DNA of 54,126 nucleotides. Source: JAVJUS01 sp040220455 (GTDB lineage Bacteria; Pseudomonadota; Alphaproteobacteria; DSM-16000; Inquilinaceae). Position 1 is the stretch's first letter; each line of letters opens with the position of its first letter. Shown here in pieces: positions 26,875-36,278 of this stretch. The notes under the pieces were generated by a model. It did no database searches. It was not told the DNA's origin and saw nothing but the letters and a program-made list of their open reading frames with translations. The position numbers were made by a program, and so were the translations under genes. The stretch is taken from assembly GCA_040220455.1 (NCBI GenBank), contig JAVJUS010000047.1:1-54126 (forward strand), in the 5' to 3' direction.

Positions 26875-28257
26875 ATGCCGATGCAGGCGACGATCCTGGT
26901 CCTGCTGGCGCTCGTCGCCTATGGCTACCTGCTGGGGCGACGGCGGGCGGTCCGCTCGGTCGACGGCCGGATCGCCGAGTTGCATTCGGTGCCGCACCAC
27001 TACGGCGCCTATGTCGCCCTGTGGTGCGGTCTGCCCGCCGTCCTCCTCATCGGCGCCTGGACGGTGCTGGAGCCCTGGGCGGTCCGCTCGCTCGTGCTCG
27101 CCGGGCTGCCCGAGGGGCGGCTGGACGCCATGCCGCCGGCCGAGCGGAACCTGGTCTGGTCGACCATCCGCAACACCGCCGCCGGGGTCGGCTTCGGCAG
27201 CGACGATCCGGCGATCCTGGCGGCGGCGGACCGCCTCGATCGGATCCGGCGCCTGGTCGACGGCGCCGGCGCCGTCGCGGCGCTGGCGGTCGCCATGCTC
27301 GGCCTGGGCGTGGCGCGGCGCCGGATCGTGCCGCGCCTGCCGGCCCGCGTCGCCGTCGAGCGGGTGATCACGGCCGCGATGATCCTCGCCTCGACCATCG
27401 CGATCTTCACCACGCTGGGCATCGTCGTCTCCCTGGTCTTCGAGAGCCTGCGCTTCTTCGCGCGCTACCCCCTCGGCGAGTTCCTCTTCGGGCTGCACTG
27501 GAGCCCGCAGAGCGCCATGCGCGAGGACCAGGTGGCCGGCTCCGGCGCCTTCGGCGCGGTGCCGATCTTCGCCGGCACCTTCCTGATCAGCGCCATCGCC
27601 CTGGCCGTGGCGGCGCCGCTGGGCCTGATGACGGCGATCGCGCTCGCCGAATATGCGCCGCGCAAGGTGCGCTCGGTGGCCAAGCCGGTGGTCGAGCTCC
27701 TGGCCGGCATCCCGACCGTGGTCTACGGCTTCTTCGCGATCCTGACCGTCGCCCCGATGGTGCGCGACGCGGGCGCCGCGCTGGGCATCGACGCCTCGGC
27801 CAACAGCGCGCTCGCCGCCGGGCTGGTCATGGGAATCATGATCATCCCCTTCGTCAGCTCGCTGGCCGACGACGTCATCTCCGCGGTGCCGGCGAGCCTG
27901 CGCGACGCCGCCTACGCGCTGGGGTCCACGCCGTCGGAGGCGATCCGCCACGTGGTCCTGCCCGCCGCCCTGCCGGGCATCGTCGGCGCGATCCTGCTCG
28001 CGGTCAGCCGGGCCATCGGGGAGACCATGATCGTCGTCATGGCGGCCGGCATGACCGCCGAGCTGACCGGCAACCCCTTCGCCGCGGTGACCACGGTGAC
28101 GGTCCAGATCGTCGCCTCCCTGACCGGCGACACGGAATTCGACAGCGCCAAGACCCTGTCGGCCTTCGCGCTGGGCCTCGTCCTGTTCTTCATGACGCTG
28201 GCGCTCAACGTGGTCGCGCTGGCGATCGTGCGCCGGTACCGGGAGAGCTATGACTGA
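26875..28257 (+). CDS. pstC: Phosphate-type ABC transporter permease PstC (copy 2)
   Basis: This is a 460-residue permease with the same layout as PstC1: N-terminal helix (ILVLLALVAYGYLLGRRR), periplasmic insert, then core with VELLAGIPTVVYGFFAIL and coupling loop SLRDAAYALGSTPSEAIRHV. The stretch LAAGLVMGIMIIPFVSSLAD is almost identical in PstC1, pointing to duplication of a pstSCA block. It overlaps pstA2 by eight bases exactly as in copy 1. No ATPase gene follows this pair. Confidence 0.94.
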   Translation: MPMQATILVLLALVAYGYLLGRRRAVRSVDGRIAELHSVPHHYGAYVALWCGLPAVLLIGAWTVLEPWAVRSLVLAGLPEGRLDAMPPAERNLVWSTIRNTAAGVGFGSDDPAILAAADRLDRIRRLVDGAGAVAALAVAMLGLGVARRRIVPRLPARVAVERVITAAMILASTIAIFTTLGIVVSLVFESLRFFARYPLGEFLFGLHWSPQSAMREDQVAGSGAFGAVPIFAGTFLISAIALAVAAPLGLMTAIALAEYAPRKVRSVAKPVVELLAGIPTVVYGFFAILTVAPMVRDAGAALGIDASANSALAAGLVMGIMIIPFVSSLADDVISAVPASLRDAAYALGSTPSEAIRHVVLPAALPGIVGAILLAVSRAIGETMIVVMAAGMTAELTGNPFAAVTTVTVQIVASLTGDTEFDSAKTLSAFALGLVLFFMTLALNVVALAIVRRYRESYD

Positions 28258-29578
28258 CACCGTCGACCCCGCACCCGGGCCCGCCGTCGCCGCCGCCGTC
28301 GGCGGGCTTCACCGCTCCGACCGCGCCCGGGCCCGGCTGGCGCGGCGCCGCCGCGCGGAGCGGCGCTTCCGCATCTTCGGCTTCGGCGCCGTCACCCTGG
28401 CGCTGAGCCTGCTCCTGATCCTGATCGGGACGATCGTGGCCCGCGGCTATCCGGCCTTCGTGCAGACCGAGGTCACGCTCTCGGTGACGATCGCGGCGGC
28501 GGACATCCCCGGTGACCCGACGGACCCGGAGGCCCTGGCGCAAGCGAACTACCGTGCGCTCGCCGCCGACGCGCTCTTCGCCGTCTTTCCGGATGTCGAG
28601 GGCCGCGAGGATCGGCGCGCGCTCCGCGCATTGCTGTCACCCGGCGCGGGCTACGAGCTGCGCGACCGGATGCTGGCCGATCCGGGTCTGGTCGGCCGGA
28701 CGGTCGATCTCCGCCTGCCCGTCGCCGGGTCGTTCGACCAGCTCCACAAGGGCCATATCGACCGCTCCGTGCCGGAGTCGCGCCGGCGGGTGACCGATCG
28801 GCAGATCGCCTGGTTCGACGCGCTGGTCGCCGAGGGCCGGATCTCGACGCCCTTCAACACCCGGCTGTTCGCCAACGCCGACAGCCGCTATCCGGAGCTC
28901 GCGGGCCTGTGGGGCGCGCTGAAGGGCTCGTTCCTGACCATCCTCGTCACGCTCGCGATCAGCTTTCCGATCGGCGTGGCGGCGGCGGTCTATCTGGAGG
29001 AATTCGCGCCGAAGAACCGGTGGACCGACCTGATCGAGGTCAACATCAACAACCTGGCGGCCGTGCCGTCGATCGTCTTCGGTCTGCTCGGCCTGGCGGT
29101 GTTCCTGCAGCTCTTCGGGCTGCCGCGCTCGGCGCCGCTGGTCGGGGGGATGGTGCTGGCGCTGATGACCCTGCCGACCATCATCATCGCCTCGCGCGCC
29201 TCGCTCCAGGCGGTGCCCCGCTCGATCCGGGAGGGCGCGCTGGGCGTCGGGGCGTCGCCACTGCAGACCGTGGCTCACCACGTCCTGCCGCTGGCCCTGC
29301 CGGGCATGCTGACCGGCACGATCATCGGGACCGCCCAGGCGCTGGGCGAGACGGCGCCGCTGCTGATGATCGGGATGAACGCCTTCATGGTCGACGCCCC
29401 GTCGGGCGTCACCGATCCGGCGACGGTCCTGCCGCTCCAGGTCTATATCTGGGCCGACAGCCCGGAGCGGGGCTTCGTCGAGCGGACCTCGGCCGCCATC
29501 ATGGTGCTGCTCGGCTTCCTGATGGCGATGAACGCGGCGGCGGTCATCCTGCGGCGAGCGCTGGAGCGGCGCTGGTGA
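28250..29578 (+). CDS. pstA: Phosphate-type ABC transporter permease PstA (copy 2)
   Basis: This is a 442-residue extended PstA with an N-terminal helix near residues 45-65, a periplasmic domain with ADALFAVFPDVEGRED, and the permease core. The core repeats EEFAPKNRWTDLIEVNINNL and the coupling loop IREGALGVGASPLQTVAHHV seen in PstA1. The periplasmic domain is more divergent from copy 1 than the membrane core, which could fit a different binding protein (PstS3). It is the last gene of the phosphate cluster; a convergent lytic transglycosylase gene follows 25 bases later. Confidence 0.93.
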   Translation: MTDTVDPAPGPAVAAAVGGLHRSDRARARLARRRRAERRFRIFGFGAVTLALSLLLILIGTIVARGYPAFVQTEVTLSVTIAAADIPGDPTDPEALAQANYRALAADALFAVFPDVEGREDRRALRALLSPGAGYELRDRMLADPGLVGRTVDLRLPVAGSFDQLHKGHIDRSVPESRRRVTDRQIAWFDALVAEGRISTPFNTRLFANADSRYPELAGLWGALKGSFLTILVTLAISFPIGVAAAVYLEEFAPKNRWTDLIEVNINNLAAVPSIVFGLLGLAVFLQLFGLPRSAPLVGGMVLALMTLPTIIIASRASLQAVPRSIREGALGVGASPLQTVAHHVLPLALPGMLTGTIIGTAQALGETAPLLMIGMNAFMVDAPSGVTDPATVLPLQVYIWADSPERGFVERTSAAIMVLLGFLMAMNAAAVILRRALERRW

Positions 29579-29602
29579 GCGCGCCCCGCACCAGCCCTGG
29601 GG

Positions 29603-30355
29603 TCAGCCCGGGACGTCGCGCCATTCGCCCCGGATGCTCGCCGGCAGCGCGGCCACGCCGTCCGGGTCGAACCAGTTCTGCGAGGCGTAGACCCGCGGCA
29701 TCTGCTCGACCGTCCGGCGCGGCATCTCGTTCGGCGGATAAAGCCCGGCGACGCGCGGCACCAGCATCGCGATGTAGCGGCGCGTCTCCCCGGGCAGCGG
29801 CCGACCCTCGTAGACGAAGTCGCCGAACCGCCCGGGCCCGGCATTATAGGCGCCCAGGAAGCCCGGCGAGCCGTAGCGGTCGTACATCTCCCGCAGATAG
29901 GCGGTGCCGGCCAGGATGTTGTCGCGCGGCTCGAACGGGTTGCGGCCCAGCCCGTACTTGTCCGCCAGCTCCGCATAGGTCGCCGGCATCACCTGCATCA
30001 GCCCCATCGCGCCGGCATGGCTGACGATCGGCCGGCCGTCGGAGAAGTGGGTGCGCGCCCCGCTCTCCACCTCCATCACCGCGTGGATCCAGGCCTGCGG
30101 CACGTTGAAGCGGCCGGACGCCTCCGCGACATGGGCGGCGATCTCCGCCTTGCTGGCGCGCGGGGCGTGGCCGTACTCGATCCCCGCCGGGCCGCGTCCG
30201 CCGCCGCACGCCGCCAGGACCATCAGCGCGATCGCCATCAGGGCCGCCGGCGCGCCGTGCCGGGCCGCGCCGGGCGCGCGTGGGACCGCACCCCGTGTCG
30301 TGGTCGCGCCCCGTCGATCGGTCACGGTCGGCGTCATGGTCGCGGTTGGGGTCAT
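29603..30355 (-). CDS. Lytic murein transglycosylase lipoprotein (SLT family)
   Basis: This 250-residue protein cleaves peptidoglycan glycan strands with formation of anhydro-muropeptides. It has a lipoprotein signal (ALMAIALMVLAACGGG, lipobox LAAC). The SLT domain has the catalytic Glu in VMEVESGARTHFSD, followed by GAMGLMQVMPATYAELA, NILAGTAYLREMYDRYG and GAYNAGPGRF. The ATG at 30355 has GGGAGA about eight bases upstream; the frame stays open much further but runs opposite to the amino-acid transporter genes and is not coding there. It is convergent with the phosphate cluster. Confidence 0.9.
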   Translation of the reverse strand: MTPTATMTPTVTDRRGATTTRGAVPRAPGAARHGAPAALMAIALMVLAACGGGRGPAGIEYGHAPRASKAEIAAHVAEASGRFNVPQAWIHAVMEVESGARTHFSDGRPIVSHAGAMGLMQVMPATYAELADKYGLGRNPFEPRDNILAGTAYLREMYDRYGSPGFLGAYNAGPGRFGDFVYEGRPLPGETRRYIAMLVPRVAGLYPPNEMPRRTVEQMPRVYASQNWFDPDGVAALPASIRGEWRDVPG

Positions 30356-30748
30356 GACCGGTGTCTCCCGCCAGGGCACGCGCCCACAGACCGCCCGACC
30401 GAGGGAGGGGCGCGTGCAACATCCGAAATCCGGACCGCATATCAGCACATTACGACCCGAACATCTACCGGTTTGTAAAGGAAGGCCGCGAATTCGACCG
30501 ATCGCTCTCCACGGCCGCGTCGGCGTCGCCGCCGAAGTCTCGGTGGACGCCATGGCACGCGGACGCGGGGAGGCGGCTGCGGCGTTGATCCCCCGGCCGG
30601 AGCGTGTTTCGATACATTTCGCAGTGCACGCGTGGCGGTCGGCGCCGATGCCCGCATCGGGCGCCGGGCCGCGATCGCGGGCCATCGCGTTCCGGCAACG
30701 ATATCGCCGAGCGGCCTGCCCGCCCCATCGAAGGACCTTCGGACCGCC
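30356..30748. other. Divergent intergenic region before the amino-acid transporter
   Basis: This 393-base gap contains the promoters of the lytic transglycosylase (minus) and of the ABC ATPase (plus). A relatively A/T-rich patch at 30425-30490 is the likely core. No gene, repeat or clear operator was recognised. Confidence 0.4.
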
Positions 30749-31579
30749 GTGACCCTCCGGACACAGCCCGCCGCCGCCCCGCAGCCGGCCGCCACCCGCG
30801 CCGCTACCGCCGGCGCGGTCCCCGCGCTCGAGGCCGAGGCGATCCACAAGCGCTTCGGCCCGCTCGAGGTGCTGCGCGGCGTATCGCTGACCGCGCATCA
30901 GGGCGACGTGATCGCGATCATCGGGTCCTCCGGATCGGGCAAGTCGACCTTCCTTCGCTGCGTCAACCTGCTGGAGATCCCCGACGAGGGTCGCGTGCGG
31001 GTCAATGGCGAGCTGATCGCCATGAAGAAGCGCCGCGACGGCACCGCCATGCCGGCCGACCGCCGCCAGGTCGACCGTCTGCGCGCGAGCCTCGGCATGG
31101 TCTTCCAGGCGTTCAATCTGTGGACCCACCGCACGGTGCTGGAGAACGTGGTCGAAGCGCCGATCCACGTGCTGGGCGAGAACCGCGCCGAGGCGACGGA
31201 GCGCGGGATGGCCCTGCTCGACAAGGTCGGCATCGCCGACAAGCGCGATCACTACCCGGCCCATCTTTCGGGCGGCCAGCAGCAGCGCGCGGCGATCGCC
31301 CGGGCGCTCGCCATGCGGCCCAAGGTGATGTTGTTCGACGAGCCGACCTCCGCGCTCGATCCGGAGCTGGTGGGCGAGGTGCTGCGCGTGATCCGCCAGC
31401 TCGCCGAGGAAGGCAACACCATGCTGATGGTCACACACGAGATGCGTTTCGCGCGCGAGGTCTCCAACAAGGTGATCTTCCTGCACCAGGGGCAGGTGGA
31501 GGAGGAGGGCAGCCCCGCGCGGGTCTTCGACGACCCGGTCTCGGAGCGCTGCCGCCAGTTCCTGGCGACGGAGTTCTGA
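30749..31579 (+). CDS. Polar amino-acid ABC transporter ATP-binding protein (HisP/OccP type)
   Basis: This is the ATPase of a histidine/arginine/lysine/octopine-type importer, 276 residues from the GTG at 30749. It has Walker A GSSGSGKSTFLRCVNLLE, and the HisP-type insertion containing MKKRRDGTAMPADRRQVDRL. Q-loop is MVFQAFNLWTHRTVLENV, signature LSGGQQQRAAIARALAM, Walker B VMLFDEPTSALDPELVGE. An ATG at 30632 would add 39 residues of Arg/Ala-rich sequence unlike the family and is not preferred. It precedes the binding-protein and two permease genes, forming a four-gene set. Confidence 0.9.
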   Translation: MTLRTQPAAAPQPAATRAATAGAVPALEAEAIHKRFGPLEVLRGVSLTAHQGDVIAIIGSSGSGKSTFLRCVNLLEIPDEGRVRVNGELIAMKKRRDGTAMPADRRQVDRLRASLGMVFQAFNLWTHRTVLENVVEAPIHVLGENRAEATERGMALLDKVGIADKRDHYPAHLSGGQQQRAAIARALAMRPKVMLFDEPTSALDPELVGEVLRVIRQLAEEGNTMLMVTHEMRFAREVSNKVIFLHQGQVEEEGSPARVFDDPVSERCRQFLATEF

Positions 31580-31720
31580 GCGCCACACGCGCCCGGGCTT
31601 GACCGGGCGGACGAATACCGCAGAAATGGCCGCCACGGCCCGGCCGGGCGGTTAACGGCCCGGAAAGGGCGGCCGGCCCGGGCGGTCCGGCGCCGGCAAG
31701 ACAATCGGACAGGAGGCATG

Positions 31721-32521
31721 ATGACGGTCAAATACGCGATCACGGGTGCGATCCTGGCGGCATCGATGGCCGCCGCGCCGGCCGCGGCGCAGGACATGGT
31801 CCGCATAGGCACGGAGGGCGCCTACCCGCCGTACAACTACACCGACTCCGACGGTAATCTGGTCGGCTTCGAAATCGCGCTCGGCAACGCGATGTGCGAG
31901 GAGATGGGCGTCGAGTGCGAATGGGTCGCCCAGGACTGGGACGGCATCATCCCGGCGCTGCTCAACGAGCGCTACGACATGATCATGGCCGGCATGTCGA
32001 TCACCGACGAGCGGCGCGAGCGGATCGCCTTCTCCCAGCCCTATGTCGCCGATCCCGCCTATTTCGTCGCGGCGGAGGACTCCGACTACATGAGCGCGGA
32101 GACGGTCGAGGATATCAAGGCGGCGCTCGAGGGCGCGTCGGTCGGCGTCCAGACCGCGACGATCCACCAGAACTTCATCGAGCAGCACCTGGGCGATTCG
32201 GTCGACATGCGGCTCTACGACACCCAGGAGAACATGGAGCTGGACCTGACCTCGGGCCGGATCGACGCGGCGCTGGCCGACGGTGCCGCGTGGCGGGCCT
32301 TCTTCGAGCGCGAGGACGGCGGGGGCTACGGCTATTTCGGCCCGGCCCTGACCGGCCAGGAGTACCCTGTCTTCGGCGAGGGCGTCGGCGTCGGTCTGCG
32401 CCAGGAGGAAGAGGCGCTCCAGACGATGGTCGACGAGGCGCTGACCGTGCTCAAGGAGGACGGCACGATCGCCGAGCTGTCCCGCGAGTACTTCAGCGGC
32501 GAGGACATCACCGTCTACTGA
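31721..32521 (+). CDS. Polar amino-acid ABC transporter substrate-binding protein
   Basis: This is a periplasmic binding protein (family 3 extracellular solute-binding) of 266 residues. It has signal peptide TVKYAITGAILAASMAAAPA and the ligand motifs IGTEGAYPPYNY, GFEIALGNAMCEEMG and MIMAGMSITDERRE. The last of these resembles ArgT/HisJ-like proteins that bind basic amino acids. AGGAGG lies four bases before the ATG at 31721; an adjacent ATG at 31718 sits too close. A strong hairpin follows the stop. Confidence 0.92.
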   Translation: MTVKYAITGAILAASMAAAPAAAQDMVRIGTEGAYPPYNYTDSDGNLVGFEIALGNAMCEEMGVECEWVAQDWDGIIPALLNERYDMIMAGMSITDERRERIAFSQPYVADPAYFVAAEDSDYMSAETVEDIKAALEGASVGVQTATIHQNFIEQHLGDSVDMRLYDTQENMELDLTSGRIDAALADGAAWRAFFEREDGGGYGYFGPALTGQEYPVFGEGVGVGLRQEEEALQTMVDEALTVLKEDGTIAELSREYFSGEDITVY

Positions 32522-32530
32522 CGGTCGTGA

Positions 32531-32558
32531 CGGCGGCCCGGTCCCGGCCGGGCCGCCG
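32531..32558 (+). terminator. Hairpin after the binding-protein gene
   Basis: Eleven-base perfect arms CGGCGGCCCGG and CCGGGCCGCCG with a six-base loop follow the stop by about ten bases. No T-run is present. It probably limits read-through or decay so that binding protein exceeds permease. Confidence 0.55.
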
Positions 32559-32677
32559 CGATCCCGGGACGACGGCGCCGGCTCGGGCGTCCGCCATGCC
32601 GCCGCCGTCGTTCCTCCCCCGACCGATGGCCGTCCCGGATCCGATCCGGCCGGGACCGCCGCCGACAGGATTGCCGG

Positions 32678-33382
32678 ATGGACGGTCTGCTCGCCTTCGG
32701 GGCCGAGGGCTGGGGCGACGAGATTCTCGAGGGCGCGGCGATGACCGTCGCCGTGGCGGTGCTCGCCTACGGTTTCGGCATCCTCGTCGGGTTCCTCGGC
32801 GCCGGGGCCAAGCTCGCGCCGAACCCGGTCGTGCGGGGCGCCGCCGGGGTCTACACGACCGTGGTGCGCGGCGTGCCCGAGCTGCTGGTCATCTATCTCC
32901 TGTTCTTCGGCATGGACCCGCTGCTCCGGTCGATCGGGGAGGCCTTCGGCTACTCCGGCGCCGTCCGGCTGCCGCCCTTCGGCGTCGGCGTCATGGCCAT
33001 CGGCCTGATCTCCGGCGCCTATTCGACCGAGGTGATCCGCGGCGCGATCCTGACCGTGCCGCGCGGCCAGCTCGAGGCCGGGCGTGCCTTCGGGATGAGC
33101 CGGGCGCTCGTCTTCCGCCGCATCCTGCTGCCCCAGCTCCTGCGCCTGGCGCTGCCGGGGCTGGGCAATGTCTGGCAGCTCACGCTCAAGGACACGGCGC
33201 TCATCTCGGTCACGGGTCTGGCCGAGCTGATGCGCCTGTCGAGCGTGGCGGCCCGGTCGACGCGGGAGCCGTTCATCTTCTACGTCGTCGCCGCGCTGCT
33301 CTACCTCGCCATGACGACGGTCTCGACGGTGGCCTTCCAGCGCGCCGAAAAGCACTACGGCCGCGGCACCGAGAGGGCGTGA
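32678..33382 (+). CDS. Polar amino-acid ABC transporter permease (HisQ/OccQ type)
   Basis: This is an inner-membrane permease of 234 residues with about five helices. The N-terminal TVVRGVPELLVIYLLFFG and the coupling motif EAGRAFGMSRALVFRRILLP followed by LRLALPGLGNVWQLTLKDTA are typical of the HisQ half of basic amino-acid importers. It is separated from the binding-protein gene by about 155 bases with a hairpin, and from the next permease by four bases. Confidence 0.92.
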   Translation: MDGLLAFGAEGWGDEILEGAAMTVAVAVLAYGFGILVGFLGAGAKLAPNPVVRGAAGVYTTVVRGVPELLVIYLLFFGMDPLLRSIGEAFGYSGAVRLPPFGVGVMAIGLISGAYSTEVIRGAILTVPRGQLEAGRAFGMSRALVFRRILLPQLLRLALPGLGNVWQLTLKDTALISVTGLAELMRLSSVAARSTREPFIFYVVAALLYLAMTTVSTVAFQRAEKHYGRGTERA

Positions 33383-33386
33383 GAGG

Positions 33387-34076
33387 ATGGATTTCGCGCT
33401 GATCCTCGAGGTGCTGCCGGACCTGCTCGACGGGCTCTGGATGACGGTGCAGCTCGTCGTGCTGTCGCTCGCCTTCGGCTTCGTCGCGGCGGTCGGCGTC
33501 GCGCTGATGCGCCTGTCGCACAATCCGCTCGTCTCCGGCACCGCCTGGGTCTACGTCTTCGTCTTCCGCGGCACGCCGCTGCTGGTTCAGATCTTCCTGA
33601 TCTACTACGGCGTCGGGCAGTTCGAGGCGGTGCGCGAGAGCTTCGCCTGGCCGGTCCTGCGGGAGGCCTACTGGTGCGCCATCCTGGCGCTGACGCTCAA
33701 CACCGCGGCCTATTCGAGCGAGATCATCCGCGGCGGCATCCAGTCCGTGCCGCGCGGCCATATCGAGGCGGCGCGCGCCTGCGGCATGTCGCGGGCGCTG
33801 ACCTTCCGGCGGATCACCCTGCCGCTGGCCTTCCGCCAGGCCCTGCCGGCCTACGGCAACGAGGTCGTCCTGATGGTCAAGGCCTCCTCGCTCGCCAGCA
33901 CCATCACGATCATGGAGATCACCGGCATCGCCAAGGCGATCAACAGCCGGACCTTCGCGCCTTTCGAGGTGTTCGCGGCGGCCGGGGCGATCTATCTCGC
34001 GATCAATTTCATGGCGACCCGGGCGATCCAGTACGCCGAATGGCGGCTGACGCCCTATCTCCGCCCTCGGACGTGA
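33387..34076 (+). CDS. Polar amino-acid ABC transporter permease (HisM/OccM type)
   Basis: This is the partner permease of 229 residues. It carries YVFVFRGTPLLVQIFLIYYG, a family hallmark, and the coupling motif EAARACGMSRALTFRRITLP. An insertion with GQFEAVRESFAWPVLREAYW, common in HisM/OccM proteins, precedes the central helices. GAGAGG precedes the ATG. It ends the transporter operon. Confidence 0.92.
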   Translation: MDFALILEVLPDLLDGLWMTVQLVVLSLAFGFVAAVGVALMRLSHNPLVSGTAWVYVFVFRGTPLLVQIFLIYYGVGQFEAVRESFAWPVLREAYWCAILALTLNTAAYSSEIIRGGIQSVPRGHIEAARACGMSRALTFRRITLPLAFRQALPAYGNEVVLMVKASSLASTITIMEITGIAKAINSRTFAPFEVFAAAGAIYLAINFMATRAIQYAEWRLTPYLRPRT

Positions 34077-34204
34077 GGCGGTTCGCCCGGACCCACGCCA
34101 CGACCTTGGCGGCAGGGGTGCGACGGGCTGCCTCACCGCCCCGAACGTGGTAATCTCTCCGGTCAGGCCGACGACGAGATCGGCCCGATTCGGGGAGAGC
34201 GCTC

Positions 34205-34636
34205 ATGAACGTCCGCGACATCCTGAAATCGAAGGGCGACGCCGTCGAATCCGTCGCCCCCGACACCCGCGTGGCCGACGCGCTGGCGACCATGGACACC
34301 AAGCGCATCGGCGCCGTCGTCGTCTCCGGCGACAGCCGCGCGGTCGACGGCATCCTGTCGGAGCGCGACGTCGTCCGGGCCCTGGCGCGCAAGGGTCCGT
34401 CCGCGCTCGACGGCCCGGTCTCGGCCATCATGACGGCGGAGGTGGTGTGCTGCTCGGCCGCCGACTCGGTCCAATGGCTGATGGAGCGGATGACCGAGGG
34501 CCGGTTCCGCCACCTCCCGGTGGTCGTCGACGGCGCGCTCGCCGGCATGATCTCGATCGGCGACGTGGTCAAGGCCCGCCTCGCCGAGATCGAGGCCGAG
34601 GCGGAAAGCCTGCGCGACTATATCGCCCACGGGTGA
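34205..34636 (+). CDS. CBS-domain pair protein
   Basis: This is a soluble protein of 143 residues made of two CBS motifs, the first with RVADALATMDTKRIGAVVVS and SERDVVRALA, the second with VCCSAADSVQWLMERMTEGR, RHLPVV and SIGDVVKARLAE. Such stand-alone proteins bind adenine nucleotides and modulate other enzymes or transporters; the target here is unknown. GGGGAGAGCGCTC gives a usable ribosome site before the ATG. Confidence 0.9.
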   Translation: MNVRDILKSKGDAVESVAPDTRVADALATMDTKRIGAVVVSGDSRAVDGILSERDVVRALARKGPSALDGPVSAIMTAEVVCCSAADSVQWLMERMTEGRFRHLPVVVDGALAGMISIGDVVKARLAEIEAEAESLRDYIAHG

Positions 34637-34707
34637 CGACGGCGGTCGGGCCGGCCGTGGGACACACGGTCGTGCCGTCGGGACGATGCCGGGGATCGAA
34701 GGGGGAT

Positions 34708-34783
<76 letters not shown>

Positions 34784-35067
34784 CCAGTCGGCGCGTCGGC
34801 GGGTGCCCCGGCGACGCGGTGGCGCATATTTGTTCGCCGCCCCCCGCCTGTCAAGCGTACCGGTCGGCGGAAATTCACGCGGCGGCGGGGCCGGCCTGCC
34901 GGGACGCGCACCGGGCGGCCGGAACTGCCGCGCCCCGCGGGGTTGCCGGGACATCGCGTTCCCGCTACCGTCCGCCCGTCCGTGGCTCGGCGCACGCTGG
35001 CCACGGGTGCCCCGCCGTTCGCCCGTCCCCATGCCCGCCGCCGGGTCCCGGAGAGCCGTCGACCGCC

Positions 35068-35361
35068 ATGCAACCGCTTGTCCAATCCGTGTTCTCGATC
35101 GTCTACATGGTGCTCGACCTCTATGTCTGGGTGATCATCATCTCGGCGATCATGAGCTGGCTCGTCGCCTTCAACGTCATCAACACGCGCAACCAGTTCG
35201 TCCACACCGTGGGCACCGTGCTCTACCGGCTGACGGAGCCGGCGTTGCGGCCGATCCGCCGGTTCATGCCGAATCTGGGCGGGATCGACCTGTCGCCGAT
35301 CGTGCTCCTGCTGGCGATCTTCTTCCTTCAGCAGCTCCTGGTCCGCTACGGGCTGGTATGA
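35068..35361 (+). CDS. YggT-family membrane protein
   Basis: This 97-residue membrane protein has two hydrophobic hairpins (VYMVLDLYVWVIIISAIMSW and PIVLLLAIFFLQQLL) separated by the conserved loop TEPALRPIRRFMPNLGGIDL. The YggT family is widespread, linked to osmotic shock tolerance or cell-envelope organisation in some bacteria, but its molecular role is not settled. The frame continues upstream without family similarity, so the ATG at 35068 is preferred. Its stop overlaps the start of the DUF167 gene (ATGA), a common pairing. Confidence 0.92.
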   Translation: MQPLVQSVFSIVYMVLDLYVWVIIISAIMSWLVAFNVINTRNQFVHTVGTVLYRLTEPALRPIRRFMPNLGGIDLSPIVLLLAIFFLQQLLVRYGLV

Positions 35362-35711
35362 CCGCGCCGCGGCCCTGGCGACGCCTCGACGACGGGCTGA
35401 GCCTGGCCGTCCGCCTGCGGCCCAAGGCCGCGCGCGACGGGATCGACGGTCCGGCGACGGAGGCCGACGGCGCCCCCGTCCTGGCCGTGCGGGTCACCGC
35501 GCCGCCGGAGGACGGCAAGGCCAACTCGGCGCTCGCCGCTCTTCTCGCCAAGCGTTTGCGGGTGGCGAAATCGGCCGTGACGATCACCGCCGGCGCCACC
35601 GCCCGGCGCAAGACCGTGCACGTGGCCGGCGACCCGACAAGGCTGGAGAGCGCGATGGCGATGCTCCTCACGGCGTCGCTGATGGCCGGCTCGCGCTCGA
35701 CTCGCGGCTAG
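35358..35711 (+). CDS. DUF167 (YggU) family protein
   Basis: This is a small soluble protein of 117 residues. It shows the family core: LAVRLRPKAARDGIDG, VTAPPEDGKANSALAALLAK and VTITAGATARRKTVHVAGD. The fold is known but the function is not. It is translationally coupled to the yggT-like gene upstream by a four-base overlap. Confidence 0.92.
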   Translation: MTAPRPWRRLDDGLSLAVRLRPKAARDGIDGPATEADGAPVLAVRVTAPPEDGKANSALAALLAKRLRVAKSAVTITAGATARRKTVHVAGDPTRLESAMAMLLTASLMAGSRSTRG

Positions 35712-35851
35712 GTCGTCCGAATCCCGCTTGAGGCGAAAGCGCCCGTCGGAAGGCATCCGAAGGGTCGCGTCGAAACGCATGCGATGGTATTCGACACAAG
35801 CCGGCAAGAGACCGGGACGAAGACCCTCAACGGCGCGCCCTATCTCCCCGC

Positions 35852-36229
35852 ATGGCCGATCCCCCGGCATCCGACCCGCCCCCCGGCCCGCCCCCCGACT
35901 CGTCAGGCCGCGATCCCTGGCACCACCGCCGCCGCGATCTCACGCTCGACGGCCGGACGGTCACGGTCGCGCTCGAGACGGCGGTGTGGGACGCGCTGGA
36001 CGCGGCGGCGCGTGACGGCGATCGCACGACCGACGCGCTGGCCGCCCTGGTCGACCGGGCGCGCGGCGGCGGCGATCTGGCGACGGCGCTTTCGGTCTTC
36101 GCGGTCGCCTATTGGCGCGTGCGCTCGCGCGAGGGCGACAGAACACCGCGCCCCGGTCCCTCGCCGGCCCTGACCGCCGGCCTGGCCGCGGTGGCGGAGG
36201 CCGGGCACGACGGCGGCGGGGGGCGCTGA
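35852..36229 (+). CDS. Ribbon-helix-helix (RHH_4) domain protein
   Basis: This is a 125-residue protein with a Pro-rich N-terminus. An RHH_4-type core at about residues 25-95 contains LDGRTVTVALETAVWDALDA, followed by RTTDALAALVDRARGGG and LATALSVFAVAYWR. Alphaproteobacterial RHH_4 proteins usually keep a trailing segment like SSAIRVFVLEYY, matched here by ALSVFAVAYW. It may bind DNA as a dimer, but no target is known. The Gly-rich tail is not conserved. Confidence 0.75.
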   Translation: MADPPASDPPPGPPPDSSGRDPWHHRRRDLTLDGRTVTVALETAVWDALDAAARDGDRTTDALAALVDRARGGGDLATALSVFAVAYWRVRSREGDRTPRPGPSPALTAGLAAVAEAGHDGGGGR

Positions 36230-36278
36230 GCCCGGCGCCCCGATCGGCGCTCCCGGGGACTTTCGGCGAGGCTCGGCG

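Noticed and set aside
29603..31636. Lytic transglycosylase read as a 677-residue protein
   Set aside because: The upstream extension lies antisense to the ABC ATPase gene; lipoprotein signal and ribosome site support the start at 30355.
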